Source: Pelagibacteraceae bacterium (GTDB lineage Bacteria > Pseudomonadota > Alphaproteobacteria > Pelagibacterales > Pelagibacteraceae). From it: a stretch of 9,652 bases of DNA. The notes under the pieces were generated by a model. That model was not told where the DNA came from, made no database searches, and saw nothing but the letters and a program-made list of their open reading frames with translations. Where the stretch lies: positions 1 to 9,652 of the forward strand of contig VTPF01000023.1 in assembly GCA_008638025.1 (NCBI GenBank), read 5' to 3'. This document shows, piece after piece, positions 1 through 6,621 of the stretch. The position numbers were made by a program, and so were the translations under genes. Positions within the stretch are counted from its first letter, which is position 1; each line of letters opens with the position of its first letter.

Positions 1-1
1 A

Positions 2-250
2 ACAGGAGAAAAACATTGGCATATTTTATTGCAAGCTAGAGCAATAGAAAATTTTTGTTATATTTTTGCGCCAGCACAAACAGGAACTCACCATAACAAA
101 AGACAAACCTTTGGACACTCTTTAATTATTTCTCCAGATGGAAACATTCTTGCAGAAAAGAAAAGTGGAACCGGTATTATTATAGCTGAAGTAGATAGTG
201 CTTTACCTGGACAATTAAGAGCTAGCATACCTAGTCTGACGTTAGACTAA
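2..250 (+). CDS. Carbon-nitrogen hydrolase (nitrilase superfamily), C-terminal part; 5' end outside window
   Basis: The frame is open from the left edge and ends at TAA 248-250, giving the last 82 residues. The sequence starts TGEKHW, followed by an ARAIEN segment, then APAQTG and FGHSLIISPDGNIL. This is the typical C-terminal third of class-10 nitrilase-like amidases (the Nit1/Nit2 group, whose characterised members hydrolyse deaminated glutathione or omega-amides). In such proteins W-x-x-L-L-x-A-R-A-I-E is the conserved helix, and the GHS-x-I-x-x-P-x-G strand follows it. The catalytic Glu-Lys-Cys triad lies mainly upstream and cannot be checked here. The TTG at position 29 lies inside this conserved block, so it is not the true start. 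The exact substrate is inference; a cytoplasmic repair or salvage amidase is the best guess. The gene ends 3 bases from the stop of the candidate small ORF on the opposite strand. Confidence 0.9.
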   Translation, partial: TGEKHWHILLQARAIENFCYIFAPAQTGTHHNKRQTFGHSLIISPDGNILAEKKSGTGIIIAEVDSALPGQLRASIPSLTLD

Positions 251-253
251 GAC

Positions 254-379
254 TTAACAGCCACCTAAGGAAGTCCAATTAAATTTATCTTCGTATCGCT
301 CCAATTCACTTTTATAGGGCGGTGCAAATAAACATCGGATAACGACAAAAAGAAGCAAGCCTAATAGATAATAGGTCAT
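254..379 (-). CDS. Candidate 41-residue single-pass membrane peptide, unknown function
   Basis: Read on the minus strand, ATG at 379 opens 41 codons to TAA at 256-254. The product begins MTYYLLGLLLFVVIRCLF, a hydrophobic stretch long enough for one membrane helix (about residues 3-18). A short charged tail rich in Lys, Glu, Arg and Asp follows, and it ends in GGC. Support: it fills almost the whole gap, its stop lies 3 bases from the convergent amidase stop as is usual in this compact genome, and its base composition (about 37% GC by hand count) is above typical AT-rich spacer. Against: there is no good ribosome binding site (upstream TTCTTTAGT), third codon positions are not especially AT-biased, and I recognise no family. 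It could instead be spacer or a transcript of another kind. It lies downstream of the DUF6165 gene in the same direction, across a 47-base gap containing an A-run/T-run. Confidence 0.4.
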   Translation of the reverse strand: MTYYLLGLLLFVVIRCLFAPPYKSELERYEDKFNWTSLGGC

Positions 380-405
380 ACTAAAGAATAACTTATATGA
401 ATTGT

Positions 406-423
406 AAAAAAAAGTTTTTTTTT
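406..423. other. A8-G-T9 perfect A/T palindrome, possible weak terminator
   Basis: Eight A, one G and nine T lie directly after the stop of the DUF6165 gene (stop at 427-429, minus strand). Read on the minus strand this is A9-C-T8, ending in a U-run in the RNA. It has no GC stem, so it is not a classical intrinsic terminator. In an AT-rich genome such tracts may still help transcription end, or may simply be spacer. Position and sequence are seen; the role is inference. Confidence 0.25.
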
Positions 424-426
424 AAG

Positions 427-825
427 TTAATAAGCTTTGTAGCTCTTCACTTCTGCGATATTTGAATTAGTGATACGATTTATTTCAGCTTTAATTTTAG
501 CTCTATTATCATTTTCTATATAAACACTCCTTGCTAGTTGAATAAATTTATCAGAAAAATCTTTTTGTCGTTCACATTCTCTTTTTCCTTCTTCAATATC
601 CCATAATTTCAAATTAATAGCCTTAAGCTTTGCAATTTGTTCATCCAGTTCCTTGCTAGATTTAATGGATTTTGAGTAAGTTGTTTGAAGACTATTTAAT
701 TCTTTTTGAATAATGGCTTGTTTATCAGGTTCCGGTATTTTAATTTTTTTTATTTCTAAAATTGTTATTTTATCCATCAACTCTCCAGCTGAAATTTCAG
801 AAAGTATTTTATTTGTGGTATTCAT
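427..825 (-). CDS. DUF6165 family protein
   Basis: The 132-residue protein carries the block GELMDKITILEIKKIKI at about residues 14-30 and ends near EVKSYKAY. Both match my memory of DUF6165: an N-terminal GELLDKITIL-type motif and a C-terminal E-x-K-S-Y motif. The centre is a charged alpha-helical stretch with coiled-coil character (about residues 35-75). No signal peptide, membrane helix or catalytic motif is visible. The biochemical role is unknown. Family members are often found beside glycosyltransferases and LPS-type genes. Here it diverges from a GT9 glycosyltransferase with only 29 bases between the two starts, so the promoters must overlap or lie within the coding ends. The start ATG at 825 gives the full conserved N-terminus; another CAT at 827-829 is out of frame. 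Confidence 0.8.
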   Translation of the reverse strand: MNTTNKILSEISAGELMDKITILEIKKIKIPEPDKQAIIQKELNSLQTTYSKSIKSSKELDEQIAKLKAINLKLWDIEEGKRECERQKDFSDKFIQLARSVYIENDNRAKIKAEINRITNSNIAEVKSYKAY

Positions 826-854
826 TCATTTATTAGTTATTTTATTAGCACTTT

Positions 855-1778
855 ATGTCAAATATTTTAATCATTAAACATGGATCCCTTGGAGATATTA
901 TTCAAATCTCAGGGGTTTTACACGATATAAGAAATCATTTTCAAAAGGATAAGATTTGCATTCTCACCACCAAACAATATGAGGGGCTTTTTAACAAATG
1001 TCCTTATATTGATGAGGTATTGATAGACTTACGCAAGCCTAGATGGAATTTTTTATATTTATATAATTTAATTTCAAATATTAGAAAATATTCTTTTTCA
1101 CAAGTTATTGATTTGCAAAATTCTTCTAGAACTGAATTTTATAGAAAATATTTATTTGGTATTAATCAATGGTCTTCTTCTTATACAATTCTTAAAACAG
1201 ATGAGACCAAACAACAGTTTGATGAAGCTGGAGTTTTAGAACGATTTGAAGTTCAGTTACAAAGATCATTAATTAAAACTAGTCATGTGCTATCACCTGA
1301 TTTTTCATGGGCAGTAGATAAAAGTTTTTCTATTAATATCACCAAGCCTTATGTTTTTATTTCACCATTCTCTTCAAATAAATTATTAAATAAACGTTGG
1401 CCTCATTATGCGCAATTAGTTGAATTAATTAAAAAAGAATATCCTAATCTAGATGTGTTAGTTGCACCAGGACCGGGCGAATTGGAACAGGCCAAAGAAT
1501 TTGGAGCTCAGGTAGTGCTAAATAATAATAGTCCAACTAATTTTTCACAATTAGCAAAAATTATTCAAGGAGCAAAATTTGTTATTGCAAATGATACAGG
1601 CCCTGCTCATATGGCAGCGCATCTAGGATGTGAAGGAGTGGTATTGTTTGGATCTCATACTTCTCCTAAAAAAGTTAGCATTGAAACTGAAAAATTTAAA
1701 GCAATTGTATCTGAAGATTTAAATACTCTTAGTGCCAAAACAGTTTTTGAAAAAATTAAACCTTTGTTAGGCAAGTAA
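855..1778 (+). CDS. Glycosyltransferase family 9 (ADP-heptose:LPS heptosyltransferase-like)
   Basis: The 307-residue length is usual for GT9 proteins. The N-terminus reads ILIIKHGSLGDIIQ, the GT9 start with the conserved catalytic-type Asp (D14 here) following S-L-G. The C-terminal nucleotide-sugar site is clear: SPFSSNK...RWPHYAQL (about 170-188), VAPGPGE (203-209) and NDTGPAHMAAHLG (246-258), then LFGSHTSPKK. Characterised GT9 members (WaaC/WaaF) add ADP-heptose to the LPS inner core at the cytoplasmic face of the inner membrane. The exact donor and acceptor cannot be read from sequence, and in low-GC marine bacteria GT9 genes often act on other surface glycans, so no gene symbol is given. 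The divergent DUF6165 gene is a recurrent partner type. The last 12 bases overlap the 3' end of the minus-strand membrane-protein gene. Confidence 0.9.
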   Translation: MSNILIIKHGSLGDIIQISGVLHDIRNHFQKDKICILTTKQYEGLFNKCPYIDEVLIDLRKPRWNFLYLYNLISNIRKYSFSQVIDLQNSSRTEFYRKYLFGINQWSSSYTILKTDETKQQFDEAGVLERFEVQLQRSLIKTSHVLSPDFSWAVDKSFSINITKPYVFISPFSSNKLLNKRWPHYAQLVELIKKEYPNLDVLVAPGPGELEQAKEFGAQVVLNNNSPTNFSQLAKIIQGAKFVIANDTGPAHMAAHLGCEGVVLFGSHTSPKKVSIETEKFKAIVSEDLNTLSAKTVFEKIKPLLGK

Positions 1779-1991
1779 TTTTACAAATCCCAAAACAAAT
1801 AGTGGTATCTGTAAACCAAAATTAGTTATGATAGCTTTGTCTTTGTAAAGAATGCCACTATAAGTCCAACCCACCACACCAATCCCATGAAAAAAAATGT
1901 TAAGAGGATAAATATTTAAGTTTGTAAGTAAAATTCCTGTTAATACTAAAGCGGTGCTTATCCACTTCAGGTATTGTTTGATAAATGACAT
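1767..1991 (-). CDS. Small two-helix membrane protein, unknown function (possibly DUF6552-like)
   Basis: The 74-residue protein has two hydrophobic stretches, about residues 10-38 (WISTALVLTGILL, then the NLNIYPLNIFFHGIG segment) and 52-73 (AIITNFGLQIPLFVLGFVKLL), with a short charged turn YKDK between them. The NxYPxN...G...G-W layout resembles small inner-membrane proteins that I tentatively link to DUF6552; I am not certain of the family. It is the third gene of the minus-strand unit, starting 12 bases after the glycosyltransferase stop. It has the best ribosome binding site in the window (AAGGAG). Its end overlaps the convergent GT9 gene by 12 bases. No function is proposed; cotranscription with the glycosyltransferase is inference. 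Confidence 0.7.
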   Translation of the reverse strand: MSFIKQYLKWISTALVLTGILLTNLNIYPLNIFFHGIGVVGWTYSGILYKDKAIITNFGLQIPLFVLGFVKLLA

Positions 1992-1995
1992 AATT

Positions 1996-2001
1996 CTCCT
2001 T
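1996..2001 (-). promoter_or_regulatory. Strong Shine-Dalgarno AAGGAG for the small membrane protein
   Basis: The minus strand reads AAGGAG, then four bases, then ATG at 1991. Most other genes here have weak or no recognisable ribosome binding site. This near-consensus site supports the 74-residue ORF being a real, independently initiated gene. Confidence 0.6.
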
Positions 2002-2003
2002 GG

Positions 2004-3098
2004 TTAAATTAATTTGATGTATTTTTTTATTTGATCCTTCCACAAAAAATTTTGTGCTTGTTTTTGAGCATCCAGACCCATTTTAATGTAGCGCTTTTTT
2101 TTTAGCATTTTATTTAATGCTTGATAAATTTTATCATGATTAGTTCCATCGCATAGAAAGCCCGTTTTTCCATCTTTGATGATATCAGCTGCACCTCCCA
2201 CTATTCCTCCAATACAGGCTGTTTTAAACATCGACGCTTCTAAAAATGATATGCCAAAACCTTCTACCGAAGCTCCATCTTCAATAGATGGCATCAAAAA
2301 TATATCTGCATGTTTAAGTAGTGCATTTTTTAATCCCAAAGGCACATCCTCTAAGAATATAATATTGTTCGATAAGTCCATGTTTCTAGCAATATTTTTA
2401 AGACTTTCAGATTGATCTCCCTGTCCAATAACTATGTATAAAAAATTTGGATAGAGAACTTGTAAATTTTTTAATGATAAAATAACAGAATGAATTCCTT
2501 TTCTTTTTTCAAGTCTGGTTACACTAATTAGCTTTGGATTCGTTGATCCAAAAATTTCTTTTGCTTGATCATTGTATTTATCTTCAATCGGTTTGGGAGG
2601 ATTAATGCCTGGATTAATAATTCGTATTTTTTTTGCAGGTACTCCTTTTTTTATTGCAAGTTTTTTAGTGAACGTAGAGTTTGCTATGATAAATTTAGCT
2701 TTTTTTAAACTTTGCATCATTCTTGTATGCAATAAAGATTTTTTTTTATGATTTATTTCTTTTCCATGAATTAAACAAATAGTAGGAATTTGAGTGCAGA
2801 TATTGTCAGAAATTTTTTCAATACTTTTCCAGTGATCTGCAATCAAAGCTCTGATATTTCTATTCTCGGTGCAAAAAACTTGTAATTGATTATTTTTTCT
2901 ATATTTTTTTATAAAATCAAAACCTTTAATTCTTTCAACTTGATAATTTTGCTTTTTATCAAAGTCTTGGTCACCATCCATTGCATCGGCAAATACCTTG
3001 ACGGGGCCATGTTCTACCAAATTCTTAGCAAGATCTGCCATCAAGGTTTGCATCCCTCCAATAGCAGGTGGAAAGTTTCTTGTCGTTATAACAAACAT
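2004..3098 (-). CDS. Glycosyltransferase family 4 (GT-B fold)
   Basis: From ATG 3098 the product is 364 residues. It begins MFVITTRNFPPAIGGMQ, the usual N-terminal acceptor-domain start with the G-G loop. The C-terminal donor domain shows SVTRLEKRKG (near 192-201), VIGQGDQ (about 224-230), IFLEDV and the EX7E nucleotide-sugar signature EGFGISFLE (279-287), followed by GGAADII and DGKTGFL. This is a retaining GT4 enzyme, cytoplasmic or membrane-associated, probably building a surface polysaccharide or glycolipid; the sugar is unknown. An in-frame ATG at 3167 would add 23 residues (MQIKGKALKN...), but these overlap the upstream redoxin gene and precede the conserved start. I therefore prefer 3098, which sits one base after that gene's stop with GGAAA just upstream. 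It is the middle gene of the redoxin-GT4-membrane protein unit. Confidence 0.9.
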   Translation of the reverse strand: MFVITTRNFPPAIGGMQTLMADLAKNLVEHGPVKVFADAMDGDQDFDKKQNYQVERIKGFDFIKKYRKNNQLQVFCTENRNIRALIADHWKSIEKISDNICTQIPTICLIHGKEINHKKKSLLHTRMMQSLKKAKFIIANSTFTKKLAIKKGVPAKKIRIINPGINPPKPIEDKYNDQAKEIFGSTNPKLISVTRLEKRKGIHSVILSLKNLQVLYPNFLYIVIGQGDQSESLKNIARNMDLSNNIIFLEDVPLGLKNALLKHADIFLMPSIEDGASVEGFGISFLEASMFKTACIGGIVGGAADIIKDGKTGFLCDGTNHDKIYQALNKMLKKKRYIKMGLDAQKQAQNFLWKDQIKKYIKLI

Positions 3099-3099
3099 A

Positions 3100-3651
3100 T
3101 TATTTCCATTTAATATTACATCCCATACTGGATACTTGTTCTTTAGGGCCTTGCCCTTGATCTGCAATTAACTTCATTGCAGATAATAATTCACTTTCGC
3201 CATCCATGACAGGAGTTAAATTATTTAATTTTCTTATTCTTCCTCGGTATTGTAGTTCTCCGTTTTTGTTATAGCCAAAGAAATCAGGAGTGCAGACTGC
3301 ACCAAATGATTTTGCTACATCTTGCGTTTCATCAATTAAGTAAGGAAAGGTAAAATTATATTTTTTAGAAAATAGTTTCATATTTTCAAAACTATCCTCT
3401 GGATAATTTTCTACATCGTTTGACATAATAGCAACAGTATGAATACCGATCTTTTTGATTTCATTCGCTATTTTTACAGCTTCTTTAATAATTGCCTGAA
3501 CATAAGGACAGTGATTGCATATAAACATTATTAATGTTCCTTTTGATCCTTTGAGATCAGATAAATTTAATTTTTTATTATCAGTAGACACAAGAGAAAA
3601 ATCTTTAATCTTTTCTCCAAAATTGCAGATAGGTGTTTTAGTTAAACTCAT
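3100..3651 (-). CDS. Thioredoxin-fold/peroxiredoxin-like protein (AhpC/TSA redoxin family)
   Basis: The 183-residue protein begins with a typical redoxin segment (IKDFSLVSTDNKKLNLSDLKG). It carries the active-site motif C45-N-H-C48-P-Y after the beta strand TLIMFI. Further conserved points are SNDVENYPEDSFENM (78-92), FPYLIDETQDVAK, the CTPDFF motif (C120, cis-Pro 122) and the C-terminal SMGCNIKWK (C178). This arrangement is that of the PRX-like thioredoxin family proteins, widespread in bacteria and presumed to be thiol oxidoreductases; the physiological partner is unknown. There is no signal peptide, so it is probably cytoplasmic. It leads the minus-strand unit; its TAA is one base from the preferred start of the glycosyltransferase, so translation may be coupled. 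It diverges from the carbonic anhydrase-like gene across 54 bases. Confidence 0.9.
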   Translation of the reverse strand: MSLTKTPICNFGEKIKDFSLVSTDNKKLNLSDLKGSKGTLIMFICNHCPYVQAIIKEAVKIANEIKKIGIHTVAIMSNDVENYPEDSFENMKLFSKKYNFTFPYLIDETQDVAKSFGAVCTPDFFGYNKNGELQYRGRIRKLNNLTPVMDGESELLSAMKLIADQGQGPKEQVSSMGCNIKWK

Positions 3652-3705
3652 ATTAAGATGAACATTTTATTTACTTAATACTATAAATTTTGTTATGAAT
3701 GCACC
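3652..3705. promoter_or_regulatory. 54-base divergent intergenic region holding presumed back-to-back promoters
   Basis: This AT-rich gap separates two divergent transcription units, so it should hold promoters for both. On the plus strand TACTATAAAT (near 3679-3688) resembles an extended -10 element, but no convincing -35 is seen at the right distance. No operator-like inverted repeat is evident. The role is inferred from gene layout. Confidence 0.3.
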
Positions 3706-4230
3706 ATGATTTATTCTTTAGGAAATATTAAGGTTAGATTGCAAGGCAGAGTTTGGATTGCACCCTCTGCAGTGGTAACGGGCGATGTTATTTTAAAAAA
3801 TAATGTAAATATTTGGTATGGAGCAGTATTGCGAGGAGATATTGAAACGATCACCATAGATGAGGGTACAAATGTTCAAGATAATAGTGTTTTGCATACT
3901 GATAAAGATTGTCCATTAACAATTGGAAAAGGAATAACAGTAGGGCATTCAGTAATTTTACATGGATGTACTATTGAAGATGATGCCTTGATTGGCATGG
4001 GAGCTACGGTTTTAAATGGTGCTTATATTGGAAAAAATTCGATTATTGGAGCTAATTCATTAATTACTGAGGGAAAGAAAATTCCGGAGAGATCTTTAGT
4101 AATGGGATCCCCTGGAAAAGTGGTAAGGGAAGTCACAGATAAAGAAATCCAAGATATAAAAGATAATGCTATTCGTTATATTAAAAATTCTTTACGTTAC
4201 GAGACAGAAGCTAAGGAACAAAAAAATTAA
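3706..4230 (+). CDS. Gamma-carbonic anhydrase-like hexapeptide-repeat protein (YrdA/PaaY type)
   Basis: The 174-residue protein is a left-handed beta-helix built from hexapeptide repeats with a regular I/L/V-G-x pattern (about residues 15-135). The family's three zinc-ligand histidines are present: H64 in VLHTD, and H81 and H86 in VGHSVILHGC. R43-G-D45 and Q58-D-N60, conserved around the gamma-CA active site, are also present. A helical tail (about 145-172) packs against the helix in known trimers. Family members range from true gamma-carbonic anhydrases to proteins with little measurable activity, so CO2 hydration is likely but not proven. The protein is cytoplasmic, with no signal peptide. 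The start ATG 3706 is set by the conserved N-terminus; an upstream ATG at 3695 is out of frame. The next gene, a transporter, follows after 55 bases on the same strand. Confidence 0.9.
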   Translation: MIYSLGNIKVRLQGRVWIAPSAVVTGDVILKNNVNIWYGAVLRGDIETITIDEGTNVQDNSVLHTDKDCPLTIGKGITVGHSVILHGCTIEDDALIGMGATVLNGAYIGKNSIIGANSLITEGKKIPERSLVMGSPGKVVREVTDKEIQDIKDNAIRYIKNSLRYETEAKEQKN

Positions 4231-4285
4231 ATTAAAAATATTATTTAATCATTTCTCAACTAATTAAAATTAATAAAATTGTTTT

Positions 4286-5359
4286 ATGAACCAAAAAGTG
4301 AAAATTATATTTGGGATAATTTTAACTTTGATAATCGCATTATCGGCTCAACAAATAAGCCATTATATTGGAGAAAATTTACTTGGGTATAAAAAGAGTC
4401 CCATTTCTGCAGTCATCATAGCAATTGTCATTGGTATGTTTTTGGGTAATTTGCTTCCCTGGTTTTTTAATATTGAAAAAGGTTTTGAGTTTGTTGCCAA
4501 ATTTATTTTGAGATTAGGGATAATTTTGCTTGGGATTAGACTTAGCTTTAGCGAATTGCTTGCTTTTGGAATTGCAGCAATTCCACTTGTCATCATTTGT
4601 ATCGTTGGAATTTTATTGATTATAAAATTTTTTATTAAATATTTAAAAGTTTCAGAAAAAATGTCATATTTAATTTCTATCGGAACCGGAATTTGTGGAG
4701 CCACAGCTATCATTGCCACCGCACCTATTATCAACGCTAAAAAAGAAGAAGTTGCATACGCGGTTGCAAATATTACTATTTTTGGATTGTTGGCTATGTT
4801 TTGCTATCCTTACCTGGCCAATTTCTTATTTGATGATCAGGCTCTTCAAGTTGGTTTGTTTTTAGGAACTGCTATTCATGAAACTGCTCAAGTTGCAGCT
4901 TCAGGTTTAATTTATGCAGACCAATTTTCTAATCCAGAAGTAGTTAATTCTGCAACTGTTACAAAGCTAGTTCGAAACAGTTTTTTAGTAATATTTATTC
5001 CATTAATTGCTCATTTTTATAATTTGAAAAATAATCCAGGACAAAGTTATTCCCTTGTAACAATATTCCCCTTTTTTATATTGGGGTTTATTATGTTTGC
5101 AATAGTAAGGAGCGTCGGTGATTATTATATTGTACAAAATGCAAGCAGAATAATTGATAAGTCTTCTTGGCAATTAATTATTTTTACTATTAAAAATTAT
5201 TCTGAAATATTTTTGTCTATGGCCATGGCCGCTATTGGTTTGCTGACTAATTTTACTGAGCTCAAAAAACTAGGTGCCAAGCCCCTTTTAGTTGGTTTGA
5301 TAGCTGCAGTTTCAGCTGGTTTTATTAGTGCAACTTATATTTTTTTGTTTGTATTTTAA
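4286..5359 (+). CDS. YeiH/UPF0324 family membrane protein (putative sulfate exporter family)
   Basis: The 357-residue integral membrane protein has about ten hydrophobic segments, beginning with residues 6-22 and 39-60 and ending with 333-357. Family signatures are clear: a KSPISAVIIAIVIGMFLGN start region, GIILLGIRLSF (78-88), GTGICGATAI (133-142), KKEEVAYAVA (152-161) and GTAIHETAQVAASG (194-207), followed by VTKLVRN. The family is annotated as a putative sulfate exporter on limited evidence, and the substrate is not settled. Members are often tied to organosulfur (sulfonate or taurine) breakdown, so sulfite or sulfate efflux is a reasonable guess. No clear ribosome binding site precedes ATG 4286. 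It may be cotranscribed with the carbonic anhydrase-like gene upstream. The 3' end is only 8 bases from the convergent moeA stop. Confidence 0.88.
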   Translation: MNQKVKIIFGIILTLIIALSAQQISHYIGENLLGYKKSPISAVIIAIVIGMFLGNLLPWFFNIEKGFEFVAKFILRLGIILLGIRLSFSELLAFGIAAIPLVIICIVGILLIIKFFIKYLKVSEKMSYLISIGTGICGATAIIATAPIINAKKEEVAYAVANITIFGLLAMFCYPYLANFLFDDQALQVGLFLGTAIHETAQVAASGLIYADQFSNPEVVNSATVTKLVRNSFLVIFIPLIAHFYNLKNNPGQSYSLVTIFPFFILGFIMFAIVRSVGDYYIVQNASRIIDKSSWQLIIFTIKNYSEIFLSMAMAAIGLLTNFTELKKLGAKPLLVGLIAAVSAGFISATYIFLFVF

Positions 5360-5367
5360 GAATAGTT

Positions 5368-6621
5368 TTAAATTATAGTATTGTTTGAGAGATGAGGGGT
5401 ATAGCAATCGATAATATCTCCTTTTTTAAAAATTGATTTTCCAGAGGGAAAAATTGCCCAAATATTAGAGTGAATAAATGATCTTATTCTAAAAGATTCT
5501 TGTTTTTGTAAGACTTCAAGTTCTAATCTTCCATCTTTGGTAGATGTTAATCTGCTTTTAACAAAGCGAGTAATGCTCTTTTTTTTGCGAAATTCTCTTT
5601 TTAAAATAGTTTTTAATGGCCGCTCCTTTAAAACCCCCAGTATTTGCATAAGAAAAGGCTGAACAAAAAATCGGAAGCAAGCTGCAGATGAAATGGGGTT
5701 TCCAGGTAATCCAAAAATAATTTTAGAAGAACCTTTTATTTTTGCAAATAATATTGGTTTTCCAGGTCTTATTGAAACATGACTAAAATAGTTTGATAAA
5801 GAAAATTTTTTAATAGCGTTAGGAATAAAATCAAATTTACCCGCAGATACAGCACCAGAAGTAATTATTATATCAATATTTGACTTTAGCATTTTTTTAA
5901 TATGATTGGTAAAATTTTTTTCATGATGGTCTTTTAAAATTCCTCCGTTTTTAAAATTAAATAAAAAATTTTTATCTAAAGCGTTTATGTATTTGCTGTT
6001 AGAGTTTCGAATTTTCCATTCAGGAATTATTTTGTTATTAGAAATTTCATTACCAGTAGAAAAAAATAGAATATTAGGTTTTTTTTTAACTTTTACTTTT
6101 TGTATGCCTAAGGTTTCTAAAGCTAAAATGTGATTAGGTTGTATGATGGTCCCTTTTTTAATTATCAAATCATTTTTTTTATAATCAGATCCTTTAAAAC
6201 GAACGTGTAGGTATTTTTTTATATTTTGATTTATAATAATATATTTTTTATCTCTTTTATTGGGATCAAATTTAATTTGTTCAACAGGAATAATGGTATC
6301 AAAAGGTTCTGGCAGAACTCCTCCAGTCATAATTTCCACAGTTTCAAATGGATTAATTTTTTTTGCTAGAGGTTTATTTCCTGGAACAATACATCCTATG
6401 ATTTTAAATTTCTTTGGATTGTTTTTATTTAAACCACGGGTATCCTTTGATCTTATGGCAAAGCCATCAAAGGCTGCATTGTTCGCAGAAGGGTATTGTG
6501 TGGGTGAATTAATGTTAGAAGACGCAATTCTGTTTACGGCATCTTTGCTATTAATAGTTTCATCTTTTATTAAAATAGATGATTTTTTTAGAATTTGTGA
6601 AGCTTGTTTGTAACTAATCAT
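5368..6621 (-). CDS. moeA: Molybdopterin molybdotransferase MoeA
   Basis: The 417-residue length is normal for MoeA. The enzyme inserts molybdate into adenylylated molybdopterin to give active molybdenum cofactor in the cytoplasm. Visible signatures: NNAAFDGFAI (47-56; the Asp equals the key Asp of the usual S-A-M-D-G-Y-A motif), VEIMTGGVLP (95-104), STGNEI (188-193; usually STGDEL), TSGAVSAGKFDF (254-265), SIRPGKPILFA (283-293) and GLPGNPISSA (304-313). The C-terminal beta-barrel domain IV covers about residues 335-417. The protein is unusually Lys/Asn/Ile-rich, in keeping with the AT-rich genome. It overlaps the end of mobA by 8 bases, so the two are translated from one message. It serves the formate dehydrogenase encoded to the right. 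Confidence 0.95.
   Translation of the reverse strand: MISYKQASQILKKSSILIKDETINSKDAVNRIASSNINSPTQYPSANNAAFDGFAIRSKDTRGLNKNNPKKFKIIGCIVPGNKPLAKKINPFETVEIMTGGVLPEPFDTIIPVEQIKFDPNKRDKKYIIINQNIKKYLHVRFKGSDYKKNDLIIKKGTIIQPNHILALETLGIQKVKVKKKPNILFFSTGNEISNNKIIPEWKIRNSNSKYINALDKNFLFNFKNGGILKDHHEKNFTNHIKKMLKSNIDIIITSGAVSAGKFDFIPNAIKKFSLSNYFSHVSIRPGKPILFAKIKGSSKIIFGLPGNPISSAACFRFFVQPFLMQILGVLKERPLKTILKREFRKKKSITRFVKSRLTSTKDGRLELEVLQKQESFRIRSFIHSNIWAIFPSGKSIFKKGDIIDCYTPHLSNNTII

Noticed and set aside
251..426. Possible tRNA or other structured RNA in the gap
   Set aside because: I find no T-loop-like GTTCGA motif or acceptor stem pairing on either strand.
2176..2415. Plus-strand open frame of 79 codons
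   Set aside because: It lies wholly antisense to the conserved donor domain of the GT4 gene, has a low-complexity Ser/Pro/Ile product and no recognisable motif.
2886..3113. Plus-strand open frame of 75 codons
   Set aside because: It is antisense to the N-terminal part of the GT4 gene; the Ile/Phe-rich product is as expected from AT-rich complement.
3099..3167. A 23-residue N-terminal extension of the GT4 gene from ATG 3167
   Set aside because: The extension overlaps the end of the redoxin gene and precedes the conserved MFVITTRNFPP start; ATG 3098 fits operon spacing better.
4231..4285. AT-only inverted repeat between the carbonic anhydrase-like and YeiH genes as a terminator
   Set aside because: The arms (ATTAAA/TTTAAT) contain no GC pairs and occur by chance in such AT-rich spacer.
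4363..4734. Minus-strand open frame of 123 codons
   Set aside because: It is antisense to the YeiH-family gene, whose conserved motifs are in the other strand; its hydrophobicity mirrors the membrane-protein codons.
6260..6613. Plus-strand open frame of 117 codons
   Set aside because: It is antisense to the N-terminal half of moeA, which is unmistakable; it has no motif or separate support.
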